DNA of 64,000 nt from an uncultured Lachnospiraceae bacterium. GTDB lineage: Bacteria; Bacillota; Clostridia; Lachnospirales; Lachnospiraceae. The translations under genes were made by a program, and so were the position numbers. How positions within the stretch are numbered: position 1 is the first letter of the stretch; each line of letters opens with the position of its first letter. Positions 8,149 to 16,960 of the stretch are shown here, piece after piece. The stretch lies in assembly GCA_949948715.1 (NCBI GenBank), contig CATLGW010000008.1, forward strand, positions 1 to 64,000, in the 5' to 3' direction. Below the pieces are notes generated by a model. It was not told the origin of the DNA. It made no database searches and saw only the letters and a list, made by a program, of their open reading frames with translations.

Positions 8149-11100
8149 ATGATTGATTTGGCTGGAAAATGGCGGATTCGTCTGGAGAAGGACGAACATG
8201 AGAGAACCGGGCCTCCTGTGAGCGAGGGAGAGATCGAACTGCCCGGTACGCTGCAGGCGGCTGGGTTCGGCTATCCCGTGACCCTGGAAACGGAGTGGGT
8301 GAGCGGTCTGCACAATCCCTTCTGGTTTGAGCGGGAGGAGTATCGGTATGCAGGAAACGAAAGGCTTCCTTTTTTGCACAAGCTTGGGCAGGATGCCGCA
8401 GAGTCCGGATTTGGGGGGATGGAGCCCGAGGGAACAGCGTGCAGAGTGCCTTTTTTGGCCCAGCCCAGGATGCATTTTGTGGGCACGGCCTCCTATGAGA
8501 GAAAATTCAAGGTAGAGCAGCCGGGAAAAGAATGGACATTGCGGATGGAGCTGGCCAGGTGGCGCTCCAGAGTTTACATAGACGGAAAGTTTGCGGGGGA
8601 GGACTGCTCCCTTTGTGCAGCCCATGAAATATACTGCGGGAGACTGGAGCCCGGGGAGCACTGCGTCAGGGTGGAACTGGACACAGGGATGCAGTATCCC
8701 TACCGGCCGGACGGTCACGGTGTGTCCGACGGCCTGGGAGCGACCTGGAACGGCATGGTGGGTGAGATCGTCCTGCTCACAGGGGAGGAGCTGGCGGCCA
8801 GAGAGCGGGAGAAGAAGGCCTATGCCGCAGCCCATCCCAGGAAAATAGAGGTGAAGGACGGCCGTTTTGTGGTGGACGGCGTGCCGGAATATTTCCGGGG
8901 CACTCACTTTGGCGGAGATTATCCCCTGACGGGCTATCCGGTCACGGACATTGCCTGGTGGCGGAAGCTGATGGAAACGGTGAAGGAGTGGGGGTTAAAC
9001 TGGATCCGCTGCCATTCCTACTGTCCCCCTGAGGCGGCTTTTCTGGCGGCCGACGAGGCGGGAGTGTTCCTGCAGCCGGAGTGCGGTATGTGGAATTATT
9101 TCGACGATGCGGACGCCGCCGGAATGGTCTCCGTGCTGCAAAGGGAGACTGTGAAGATTTTAAGGGAGTTTGGGCACCATCCCTCCTTTGTGCTCTTTTC
9201 ACCCAGCAATGAGCCGGCGGGAGAGTGGTATCGCAGCCTGAGAGAGTGGGTCCGCTTTGCCAGGGAGACGGACGCAACCCTGGGATACCAGGACAGGAGG
9301 CTCTATACGGCCCAGTCAGGATGGTTCTATGACGTGCCTCCGGCGCAGATTGAGGAGACGGACTATATCTATTTTCACCGCTCGGCCTACGGCCCCTACC
9401 CGGGGGGTACGGTGCGAAACGAACCCGGGTGGTGGGGGAGGGATTACAACCCTTCTCTGGAGGGCTGTAAAAAGCCGGTGATCTGTCATGAGATGGGACA
9501 GTGGTGCGCTTATCCCGACTATGACAGGTTGATCCCGAAGTTTACCGGTTTTATGAGGCCGGGGAATTTTGAGGTCTTTCGGGAGAGCGCCCGGGAGAAC
9601 GGTCTGCTTACTCTGGCGGAGGATTTCGCCCATTGCTCCGGCAGGAACCAGGTGCGGCTCTTAAAGGAGGAGATGGAGGCCAACCGGCGCACGGATGCCC
9701 TCCAGGGCTTTGAATTTCTGGATCTCCACGATTATCTTGGACAGGGGGCGGCCCTGGTGGGCGTTCTGGACGCCTTCTGGGAGCGGAAGGGCTATGTGGA
9801 GCCGGAGGAATTTCGGGAATTCTGCGATGAGACGGTGCTGCTACTCAGACTGCCCTCCTATGTGTACCGCAGGGAGGAGACGCTGGATACGCCGATAATC
9901 GTCAGTCATTACGGCAGGGAGGAGCTTGTGAATCAGACACTGTTCTGGCGGCTGGTCTCTGCCGGGGGAGAGGACATAGGGCGGGGAAGCGTTGACGTCC
10001 CGCTGATTTCCCAGGGCATGAATCAGGAGATAGGGCGGATTTGTCAGCCATTGTCCGCTGTGAAGAAATGCGCTCCCCTGAGACTGGAGCTTACCCTGGA
10101 GCCCTGCGGGGTGAGGAATCACTGGGATATCACTGTGTTTGCGGCAGATTCGGGCGCGGATCAGGCTATTGCTTCTTCCGGAGGCTTGGCAGGTTTTTCA
10201 GCGGAAAGCGTAAAAACGCCGGAGGTTTTTGGCAGGGCTCTTTATACGAAAGATTTTGAGGAGGCTGTCCGGGCGCTGCGGCGGGGAGAGTCGGTACTCT
10301 ATACTCCCTATCTGTCGGATTTGGATTATGACTGCCCGCCCCTCTCTTACCGAAATACCTTCTGGAACGCTCAGATGGGTCCCAAGTGGAGCAGAGGGCT
10401 GGGGATATCCGTCAGGGAGGAGCATCCCGTTTTCCGGTATTTTCCCACGGGGCATGACGGAGGATGGCAGTGGGCGGATATTTTGAGCAATGCCAGGGGA
10501 TTTTGCCTGGATGAGATTTCCTCGGACCTTGTGCCTGTGGTGCGGGCTATCGACGAGTGGAACCGCAACCTCCCCCAGGCTCTGATTTTGGAAGCCAAGG
10601 TGCTGGCGGGAAGGCTTCTGCTGGTAAGCGCCGATCTGGAGGGGAGCTTTGAGGAAAGGCCTGCCGCATATACTTTGAAGAACGCACTCTTAAGATACCT
10701 GGCGGAAGGGGAGTACGGGGAGGCTCCCGAGGTTTCCGTGGAACAGATAGCCTCCCATATCCGGCCCCTGGCTATGAGCAGGGAATGGATCGGGGATATT
10801 TCCTGGCAGGGAGTTTCCAGGGTGAATCCGGGCGGTTTGAAGGCTCTGCTGGATCCCAGTCCCAATACCTCCTGTGTGCTGGAGGGATCGGCTTTTCCCC
10901 TGCAGGTTACCTTGCATTTAAAGCAGGAGTCGGACAGAAGAGGGGATATGGGACGCATAAGAGGGCTCACCTATCTGGCTGTACAGTCGGACCGGATGTT
11001 TGAGGGCTGTGTCAGGGAGTATCAGGTGCATGGTCTGTGCCGGGGAGAGTGGATTCTCTTGGATAAGGGGCTGTTTCGAAACAGTCTGCGGCCTCAGAAC

Positions 11101-11376
11101 ATATGGTTTCCGGAGCGGATAAGGCTTTCTTCCGGTTCGGAGGCGGTTCCGGAGGAGCTTTCGCAAATCCGTTTCACCGTTCTCTCCTGCTACGGACAGG
11201 GGGAGAGGATATCCTGGGAGGCGGGGCCGGGGGGCTGGGAGAGGACAAAGGAGAAAACCCGTCCCATGGCGCAGTTTGCGGCGTTGTCTTTGATTTGCGA
11301 GGGCGGAAAGATACACAGCGACGAGCGTTTCTGGAAGTGGAAAAACAGGAGCAATACCAGGGAGATCGAGGCGTGA
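8149..11376 (+). CDS. GH2-like glycoside hydrolase (large, cytoplasmic)
   Basis: A 1075-residue enzyme without signal peptide. An N-terminal jelly-roll sugar-binding domain (about 1-230, with FVGTASYERKF and the RVYIDGKFAGED stretch) leads into a TIM barrel (from about 245, with FRGTHFGGDYPLTGYP and WIRCHSYCPPEAAF). The likely acid/base is Glu355 in SPSNEP and the likely nucleophile is Glu448 in VICHEMGQW. Long C-terminal beta domains follow. Its place between an oligosaccharide importer and a PL11 lyase suggests it trims galactosyl, glucuronyl or similar side groups from imported rhamnogalacturonan pieces. That substrate is inference; the GH2-like fold is the firmer claim. ATG 8149 has AGGGAGGACAAT upstream. 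Confidence 0.82.
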   Translation: MIDLAGKWRIRLEKDEHERTGPPVSEGEIELPGTLQAAGFGYPVTLETEWVSGLHNPFWFEREEYRYAGNERLPFLHKLGQDAAESGFGGMEPEGTACRVPFLAQPRMHFVGTASYERKFKVEQPGKEWTLRMELARWRSRVYIDGKFAGEDCSLCAAHEIYCGRLEPGEHCVRVELDTGMQYPYRPDGHGVSDGLGATWNGMVGEIVLLTGEELAAREREKKAYAAAHPRKIEVKDGRFVVDGVPEYFRGTHFGGDYPLTGYPVTDIAWWRKLMETVKEWGLNWIRCHSYCPPEAAFLAADEAGVFLQPECGMWNYFDDADAAGMVSVLQRETVKILREFGHHPSFVLFSPSNEPAGEWYRSLREWVRFARETDATLGYQDRRLYTAQSGWFYDVPPAQIEETDYIYFHRSAYGPYPGGTVRNEPGWWGRDYNPSLEGCKKPVICHEMGQWCAYPDYDRLIPKFTGFMRPGNFEVFRESARENGLLTLAEDFAHCSGRNQVRLLKEEMEANRRTDALQGFEFLDLHDYLGQGAALVGVLDAFWERKGYVEPEEFREFCDETVLLLRLPSYVYRREETLDTPIIVSHYGREELVNQTLFWRLVSAGGEDIGRGSVDVPLISQGMNQEIGRICQPLSAVKKCAPLRLELTLEPCGVRNHWDITVFAADSGADQAIASSGGLAGFSAESVKTPEVFGRALYTKDFEEAVRALRRGESVLYTPYLSDLDYDCPPLSYRNTFWNAQMGPKWSRGLGISVREEHPVFRYFPTGHDGGWQWADILSNARGFCLDEISSDLVPVVRAIDEWNRNLPQALILEAKVLAGRLLLVSADLEGSFEERPAAYTLKNALLRYLAEGEYGEAPEVSVEQIASHIRPLAMSREWIGDISWQGVSRVNPGGLKALLDPSPNTSCVLEGSAFPLQVTLHLKQESDRRGDMGRIRGLTYLAVQSDRMFEGCVREYQVHGLCRGEWILLDKGLFRNSLRPQNIWFPERIRLSSGSEAVPEELSQIRFTVLSCYGQGERISWEAGPGGWERTKEKTRPMAQFAALSLICEGGKIHSDERFWKWKNRSNTREIEA

Positions 11377-11464
11377 GATATACCGCGGCACGGGCGTTCC
11401 ATTGAGCTGCGCCAAAGCATTGCAGGCGGCATCGTCCCTGATTCAGGCTGAGAGGAGAAATAAG

Positions 11465-11950
11465 ATGGAAGTTGCCTTGCAGCTCATGAGTATCGATGAC
11501 AAAATATTGTTGATGCGGCTTATGGAATTGTACAGCTATGAGTTTACGGAATTCAGTGATGATGATATCAGTGAATACGGATGCTATGGGTACGGCTACA
11601 TCGATGACTACTGGAAGGAAGAGGGGCGTTTTCCTTATTTAATAAGGGTGGACGGAAAAATCGGGGGATTTGCTTTGATTTGTCCCCACTGTGACTTTCG
11701 GAGGGAAGAAAACGCGCGGTGCGTCGGGGAATTTTTTGTAATGCTTAAGTATCGGCGGAAGGGGATCGGGAAAAAGGCTGCCGTGGAGCTGTTCGACCGT
11801 CATCGGGGACTCTGGGAGGTTTGCTATTGGAAAAATAATCTTCCGGCGGGGCAGTTTTGGAAAAGTGTTGTGGAAGAATATACGGATGGGAATTACCGGA
11901 TTTGCGGGACGAAGGATAACCATAACGAGGGATTTGTCTTTGAGAACTGA
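11465..11950 (+). CDS. GNAT-family N-acetyltransferase
   Basis: A 161-residue protein with the GNAT signature: a beta-strand GEFFVMLKYRRKGIGKKAAVEL carrying the acetyl-CoA loop R-K-G-I-G-K-K, then a C-terminal motif with LPAGQFWKSVVEEY. It would transfer an acetyl group from acetyl-CoA to an amine; the acceptor cannot be predicted. I chose the ATG at 11465 with AGGAG upstream; an in-frame start at 11402 lacks a ribosome site. It sits between the two polysaccharide enzymes in the same orientation, but this family often rides along in unrelated operons. Confidence 0.85.
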   Translation: MEVALQLMSIDDKILLMRLMELYSYEFTEFSDDDISEYGCYGYGYIDDYWKEEGRFPYLIRVDGKIGGFALICPHCDFRREENARCVGEFFVMLKYRRKGIGKKAAVELFDRHRGLWEVCYWKNNLPAGQFWKSVVEEYTDGNYRICGTKDNHNEGFVFEN

Positions 11951-12024
11951 CGGCAAAGGGTAAACGGAGCTGTCAGAGGAAACGGTACAAATAATCAGCG
12001 GATGTGAAGAACAGGGAGGTAGCT

Positions 12025-14475
12025 ATGGAGTTAAGGATCGAGAGGCTGGAGGATGATTCTGTGGAGGTAGCCTGGGAAGCGGCGCCCGGGGCGGCGGCTT
12101 ACCGCGTGCTGTGGTCGGATGTGGACAGGGAAACGGCAAAATACCGGGAGCTGGCGGTGACGAAGGAGACGTCTTGTACCCTGAAAAAGGCCACCCATGT
12201 GCCTCATTTTTTGAAGGTGGAGGCCCTGGACCAAAATCCCGGGGAGCCGGAAAGCCAGGGGGCTGCTGTGGTGGCAGTAAGCTCCGTGCTGCGCACGCCG
12301 GTGAAGAAGGTGTTCCACAGGCAGTTGGAGAAGCTGAACCGGGGGCTTTTGGCGGTGAAGGTAAAGGACGGCGTGTTCTTGAGCTGGAGGATGTTCCTGG
12401 AGGAGGTGGACGGATATAATGCCACGGGACTTACGGGGACGGATTACCGTGTTTACCGAAACGGCCAGGCGGTCTGCCTTGTGACGGACAGCACCAATTA
12501 TCTGGACCGAGAGGGGCGGCAGGAGGATTCCTACGCGGTGGCTCCCGTCAGAGAGGGACAGGAGGGAGAACCCTGCGAGGCGGTGATGCCCTGGGAGAAG
12601 GAATATCTGGATATTCCCATCAAAAAGCCCGAGGGCGGCGTGACTCCCGCGGGGGAGGTCTATGAATACCGGGCCAACGATATGAGCGTGGCGGATGTGG
12701 ACGGGGACGGGGAGTATGAGTATATTGTGAAGTGGGATCCCAGCAATTCTCAGGACGTGTCCATCAAGGGCTACACGGGAAAATGTTATCTGGACTGCTA
12801 CAAGCTGGACGGACGGCTCCTGTGGAGGTTGGACATGGGGGTGAATATTCGGGCCGGGGCCCATTATACTCAATTTATCGTCTATGACTTTAACGGAGAC
12901 GGCAGGGCGGAGATGGCGGTGAAGACGGCGCCGGGCACCCTGATGACGGTCTATGATGAGGACGGCGGGGTAAAGGAGCAGTTCTACATTACGCTGCCCC
13001 AGTCCGATGTGCAGGCCGGGGTGACCCACCAGGATAATTACGTGTGCTCTGCGGAAGGGTACAGGCAGCATCTGGCGGAGGTGTTTGGGGGCTGGCGGGA
13101 GCATCCCGAGGTAAAAAGCGGCCGCTGGCCGGACACTCTGGAGGAATGCTTCGGCATTTCACCCCGGTATGCATATCCCTTAAGTCATGAGGACGCGCTG
13201 GCGCTGGTGGACTTTTTTATAAAAGAGTTTGCGCCGGGGAGAAGTCCCAAAAACGAGCTGGACAAATTCGAAGGCTTTATCTATGAAGGGCCGGAGTATC
13301 TGACCATGTTCGGGGGAGACGGCGCGGAGCTTGAGACCATCCCTTTTAAAATGGAGCGGGTGGACGACGGTCTGATGTGGGGGGATTACGCCATGAAGCG
13401 CATCGAGCCCTGCAACCGAGTGGACCGTTTCCTGTCAGGTGTGGCTTATCTGGACGGGGAGAGGCCCTATCTGCTGATCTGCCGGGGCTACTATACCCGG
13501 TCAACCATTGTGGCCTACGATTTCTTTGAAAATCGCTTTCGGGAGTATTTCAGCGTGGACAGCGGTTTTGTGCCCATGAGCAATCCCTTCAACGACGACG
13601 GTATTCATGGAACGGACGGCACGGATCCGGTCTATGGCAGTCTGTCCGGGCAGGGGAACCACAGTCTTTCCACGGCGGATGTGGACGGAGACGGCTGTAT
13701 GGAGATTATCTATGGCGCGGCCGTCATCGACCATGACGGCTCCCTGCTCTACAGCAGTCATGACCGCAGACCGGACGGCGTATATACCAAGCTGGGGCAT
13801 GGGGACGCCATGCACGTGGCGAAGATTGATCCGGACAGGCCGGGATTGCAGATTTTCAATGTGTTCGAGGGCGGAGCCTTCGTGCCCTACGGATATGCCC
13901 TGCGGGATGCCGAGACCGGGGAGGCCATTTTCGGCGAGTATGCCACCACCGACTTGGGCCGGTGCATGATCGGCAAAATCGCGGAGGACGTGAGAGGGCT
14001 CCAGGTTTGGGTGAACGACGTGTATGACTGTGAGGGCAATAAGCTGGATGTGCCTGTTCTGGGAACCAATCAGTCCATCCATTGGGCGGGGGATCTGACT
14101 ACCCAGGTGACGGACAGCCCGAAGTATATCGGCACGGTGCAGCGGGGCATTGTCAACGACAATATCCACGGGGAGATGCTAATTCCCCAGGGCACCATGA
14201 CCAACAACGGCACCAAGGGCAATCCCTGTCTGGTGGCGGATATTTTCGGAGATTTCAGGGAGGAGCTTTTGCTTCGCACGGAGGACAGCAGCGCCATCCG
14301 CATTTACAGGAACACGGAGGTGACGAACCATAAGCTGTTCACTTTGATGCAGGATGTGCAGTACCGCTGCGGCGTGGCATGGCAGAACAATTGCTATAAC
14401 CAGCCGGGGTACACCAGCTTTTATTACGGCAGCGATATGGACTTTAAGGATGTGCTGCCGGAAAAATTCCACTAA
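12025..14475 (+). CDS. Rhamnogalacturonan lyase, PL11 family (YesX-like)
   Basis: An 816-residue lyase that cleaves the rhamnogalacturonan-I backbone by beta-elimination. A fibronectin-like N-terminal domain (about 1-90) precedes the eight-bladed propeller. The diagnostic segment at about 215-310 includes YIVKWDPSNSQDVSIKGYTG, LDCYKLDGRLLWRLDMG, NIRAGAHYTQF and FNGDGRAEMAVKTAPGT. Several DxDGDG-type calcium loops are visible (DVDGDGEYE, DFNGDGRAE, DVDGDGCME). There is no signal peptide, so it resembles intracellular YesX rather than secreted YesW and should act on imported oligosaccharides. The ATG at 12025 has AGGGAGGT upstream; an upstream GTG at 12004 is weaker. Confidence 0.93.
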   Translation: MELRIERLEDDSVEVAWEAAPGAAAYRVLWSDVDRETAKYRELAVTKETSCTLKKATHVPHFLKVEALDQNPGEPESQGAAVVAVSSVLRTPVKKVFHRQLEKLNRGLLAVKVKDGVFLSWRMFLEEVDGYNATGLTGTDYRVYRNGQAVCLVTDSTNYLDREGRQEDSYAVAPVREGQEGEPCEAVMPWEKEYLDIPIKKPEGGVTPAGEVYEYRANDMSVADVDGDGEYEYIVKWDPSNSQDVSIKGYTGKCYLDCYKLDGRLLWRLDMGVNIRAGAHYTQFIVYDFNGDGRAEMAVKTAPGTLMTVYDEDGGVKEQFYITLPQSDVQAGVTHQDNYVCSAEGYRQHLAEVFGGWREHPEVKSGRWPDTLEECFGISPRYAYPLSHEDALALVDFFIKEFAPGRSPKNELDKFEGFIYEGPEYLTMFGGDGAELETIPFKMERVDDGLMWGDYAMKRIEPCNRVDRFLSGVAYLDGERPYLLICRGYYTRSTIVAYDFFENRFREYFSVDSGFVPMSNPFNDDGIHGTDGTDPVYGSLSGQGNHSLSTADVDGDGCMEIIYGAAVIDHDGSLLYSSHDRRPDGVYTKLGHGDAMHVAKIDPDRPGLQIFNVFEGGAFVPYGYALRDAETGEAIFGEYATTDLGRCMIGKIAEDVRGLQVWVNDVYDCEGNKLDVPVLGTNQSIHWAGDLTTQVTDSPKYIGTVQRGIVNDNIHGEMLIPQGTMTNNGTKGNPCLVADIFGDFREELLLRTEDSSAIRIYRNTEVTNHKLFTLMQDVQYRCGVAWQNNCYNQPGYTSFYYGSDMDFKDVLPEKFH

Positions 14476-14502
14476 ATTAGATTTGTGAGGCAGGGAAAGC
14501 GG

Positions 14503-16005
14503 ATGAGCGACATGAGAGGCATTGACACCCCCGTGCGGGAGCGCAGGAGGAGAGTGTTCAGAGAGGTGGCCGATTTGGCCTATCACTCCGAGAATCTGAA
14601 GGACGATATGGAGGCGCTGCCGTACAAAATTGTAAATTATGAGGACTCCCTGTACTGGGAAAATGTATACAGGGACCGCGCCGTCACCAGGGAGCGCATC
14701 CGCCTGGCCATGGGAATGAGTCTTCGGCCGGAGAACAGGGAACAGCCGGGACATTTGACGGAGGGGCTTGAGGAGAGCAACATAGACGAAAAATACTATG
14801 AGCCGCCTCTGATGCAGGTGATCCCCTCGGCCTGCAATGCCTGTCCGGAGAACCGCTATGAGATCACCGACTCCTGCATGGGCTGTATGGCACATCCCTG
14901 CCAGAGCGTGTGCCCCAGGGGCGCCATCACAATGGTGAAGGGCAGGTCCGTGATTGACCAGGAGAAATGTATTAAATGCAGCAAATGCAAGGCGGTTTGT
15001 CCCTATGACGCCGTCTGCCGTAAGGAGAGGCCCTGTAAGGCGGCCTGCGGTGTGGACGCCATCCGGACGGACCGCTTCGGCCGGGCCGTTATCAACAGTG
15101 AGAAATGCGTGTCCTGCGGGATGTGCATGGTGAGTTGTCCCTTTGGGGCCATTGCGGACAAATCCCAGATCTTCCAGTTAATTCGGGCCATGCAGTCGGG
15201 AAAGAAGATGATTGCCCAGGTGGCTCCTGCCTTTGCGGGACAGTTTGGTCCGCAAGTGACACCGGAGATGTTTAAGGCGGCGCTGACAGAGCTGGGGTTT
15301 GCGGATGTATATGAGACGGCCCTGGGGGCGGATCTGGGCTGTGCGGCCGAGGCGGAGCACTATGTGGCGGAGGTGGCGGGGGGCCGACAGGCCTTTGCCC
15401 TGACCTCCTGCTGCCCCTCCTGGTCTGTCATGGCCAAGAGCCTGTTTCCCGAGACCATAGACAAGATCAGCAACGAGCTGACCCCCATGGTGGCGACGGC
15501 CCGCATCATCAAGGAGAGGCATCCGGACGCCTCGGTGGTGTTTATCGGCCCCTGCGCTTCGAAAAAGCTGGAGGCCAGCCGCCGGACAGTGCGCTCGGAT
15601 GTGGACTTTGTCATTACCTTTGAGGAGTTGGCGGGAATGTTTGAGGCCAGGGGAATTCTGCCCGAAAAGATGAAGCCCCGGGAGGGGCTGCAGGATGCCA
15701 CCGCCGCCGGACGGGGCTACGGCGTTGCGGGGGGAGTGGCCGGAGCGATAGAGGACTATATCAGGGAGTACTATCCGGGTACGGAGGTGCGCATTGAACA
15801 CGCGGAAGGACTTGCTGCGTGCAAAAAGGCCCTGATGCTAGCCAAGGCGGGCAAAATGGACGGCTGCCTGATCGAGGGAATGGCCTGCCCCGGCGGCTGC
15901 GTGGCGGGAGCCGGCACCAATATCGCCGTTTCTTTGGCGGCCAGAGAGGTGGAGAAATTTAAGAGGGCGGCGGCAGAAAGAGTACCGGAAAAAGGCGGGG
16001 CGTAA
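14503..16005 (+). CDS. Monomeric [FeFe] hydrogenase (group B-like)
   Basis: About 500 residues. An N-terminal region is followed by several ferredoxin-type cysteine clusters at about residues 110-220 (CMGCMAHPCQSVC, CIKCSKCKAVCP, CVSCGMCMVSCP). The H-cluster domain carries all three ligand motifs: TSCCPSW (about 301), GPCASKK (about 349) and EGMACPGGC (about 458). It would couple ferredoxin oxidation to H2 formation, or the reverse, in the cytosol; a sensory role is possible for this group. It follows the PL11 gene by 27 bp without a terminator. ATG 14503 is preceded by AGGGAAAG; GTG 14485 lacks a ribosome site. Its last codons form one arm of a terminator. Confidence 0.9.
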   Translation: MSDMRGIDTPVRERRRRVFREVADLAYHSENLKDDMEALPYKIVNYEDSLYWENVYRDRAVTRERIRLAMGMSLRPENREQPGHLTEGLEESNIDEKYYEPPLMQVIPSACNACPENRYEITDSCMGCMAHPCQSVCPRGAITMVKGRSVIDQEKCIKCSKCKAVCPYDAVCRKERPCKAACGVDAIRTDRFGRAVINSEKCVSCGMCMVSCPFGAIADKSQIFQLIRAMQSGKKMIAQVAPAFAGQFGPQVTPEMFKAALTELGFADVYETALGADLGCAAEAEHYVAEVAGGRQAFALTSCCPSWSVMAKSLFPETIDKISNELTPMVATARIIKERHPDASVVFIGPCASKKLEASRRTVRSDVDFVITFEELAGMFEARGILPEKMKPREGLQDATAAGRGYGVAGGVAGAIEDYIREYYPGTEVRIEHAEGLAACKKALMLAKAGKMDGCLIEGMACPGGCVAGAGTNIAVSLAAREVEKFKRAAAERVPEKGGA

Positions 16006-16020
16006 TCCGCCTTTTTCCGG
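15985..16020. terminator. Bidirectional terminator embedded in the hydrogenase 3' end
   Basis: CCGGAAAAAGGCGG (15985-15998) and CCGCCTTTTTCCGG (16007-16020) form a perfect 14-bp stem around an eight-base loop. The left arm codes for the end of the hydrogenase (PEKGG). The A/T run inside the arms gives a U tract on either strand, fitting a terminator shared by two convergent genes. Confidence 0.8.
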
Positions 16021-16049
16021 ACACCCTCCGGTCCTTGACATAAAGGGTA

Positions 16050-16637
16050 TTACAGCCGAAGCTGTCCGAAACGGCATTCGATCTGTTCCAGCATGGAGGC
16101 GTACTGCTGCAGCTCATGCTTTACAATCTCCTTGTCCTGACGGTTCTTTTTGTAGCAGATGCGGTGCTCCATGCTGGCCCAGAAGTCCATGGACAGCGTG
16201 CGGAACTGTACCTCCACCGGATAATATTCCATGGCATCCATGCAGTGCAGGGGTACCCCCAGCACGATGTGAAAGCTCCGATAGCCGTTGGGCTTGGGGT
16301 TTTTGATATAGTCCTTCTCCTTGATAACCAGCATATCGTTCTGACATTTCAATCCGTTCACCAGGTCGTATATTTCTTCCGGGAAGAAGCAGATGACCCG
16401 GATGCCGGCAATGTCCATCAGATGATCCTTGGCGTTGATGACGCTGTCTGTCAGGTCCTGTCTGTTCAGCTTATCCTCCATGCTCTTTTTTGATTTGATC
16501 CGGCTCTGGATGTGGTGTACCGGATGGCCTACTTCTTTATTGTATATGCTGTGATTGAGGATCTCCAGCTTGGTCATGAGCACCTTGCAGGCATCCTCAT
16601 AGGGGGTGATCAGTTCATAATATTGTTCGTTTGTCAT
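16050..16637 (-). CDS. Small alarmone synthetase (GTP pyrophosphokinase, YjbM/RelQ type)
   Basis: A 195-residue RelA/SpoT-type synthetase domain alone, without hydrolase or regulatory domains. Conserved motifs include RIKSKKSMEDKL, DIAGIRVICFF, DYIKNPKPNGYRSFH and EVQFRTLSMDFWASMEHRI. It would transfer pyrophosphate from ATP to GTP or GDP to make (p)ppGpp in the cytosol. I chose the ATG at 16637 by homology. A TTG at 16730 in frame would add 31 unrelated residues. The ATG overlaps the stop of a short upstream frame (ATGA), so translational coupling is possible. Its own AAAGG is 11 bases upstream, a rather long distance. It converges with the hydrogenase gene. Confidence 0.9.
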   Translation of the reverse strand: MTNEQYYELITPYEDACKVLMTKLEILNHSIYNKEVGHPVHHIQSRIKSKKSMEDKLNRQDLTDSVINAKDHLMDIAGIRVICFFPEEIYDLVNGLKCQNDMLVIKEKDYIKNPKPNGYRSFHIVLGVPLHCMDAMEYYPVEVQFRTLSMDFWASMEHRICYKKNRQDKEIVKHELQQYASMLEQIECRFGQLRL

Positions 16638-16672
16638 TGCGTAAAGGGCCTTTCTGAGATTTCCGGCGTCAC
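16634..16672 (-). CDS. Possible 12-residue upstream reading frame coupled to the alarmone synthetase
   Basis: AGGAGG followed by five bases and GTG opens the frame M-T-P-E-I-S-E-R-P-F-T-Q, whose TGA overlaps the synthetase ATG as ATGA. An upstream in-frame ATG at 16690 is also possible. The best ribosome site of the locus thus belongs to this frame and not to the synthetase. It could serve reinitiation or sense translation. This rests on position and ribosome-site strength alone. Confidence 0.35.
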   Translation of the reverse strand: MTPEISERPFTQ

Positions 16673-16729
16673 TTTCGCCTCCTGTATCATAGGCGGCATC
16701 AAAAACAGGCAAAAATATTAGTGTCGTCA

Positions 16730-16758
16730 ACTATACTTTAGCGGGGAAATATGAGCAA
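16730..16758 (-). promoter_or_regulatory. Possible promoter of the alarmone synthetase
   Basis: Read on the minus strand, TTGCTC (16758-16753) and TATAGT (16735-16730) are spaced by 17 bases. The -35 is weak and the -10 is good. The -10 lies in a TATAGTTGACGACA-like motif that recurs in the inverted repeat at 55703-55767. Confidence 0.4.
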
Positions 16759-16813
16759 ATTGTGTACGGGAGATTAAGAAAATATGATGGTTTTCTAAAA
16801 AAACATAAAAACC

Positions 16814-16860
16814 CAAAGGGATACATTCCCTTTGACAAATATTGTCTGTATGGATATAAT
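16814..16860 (+). promoter_or_regulatory. Strong sigma-A promoter with an inverted repeat over the -35
   Basis: TTGACA (16832-16837), 17-base spacer, TATAAT (16855-16860): a perfect consensus promoter about 100 bp before the serine hydrolase gene. CAAAGGGA (16814-16821) and TCCCTTTG (16827-16834) form a perfect 8-bp inverted repeat that overlaps the -35. A repressor binding there would block the promoter; the repressor is unknown. Confidence 0.8.
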
Positions 16861-16960
16861 TGACTTGTCGCGGGGCGCGGGGTTGGGCGCGGCGAGGTAG
16901 AAAAATCAATTGCGGGGGATTGGGGAGCTTCGCATACAATAGAAAGGCAGGGTGAGCCAT

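Noticed and set aside
16050-16730. Longer alarmone synthetase starting at the TTG 16730
   Set aside because: The extra 31 residues have no family counterpart, and the TTG sits at the likely -10 region.
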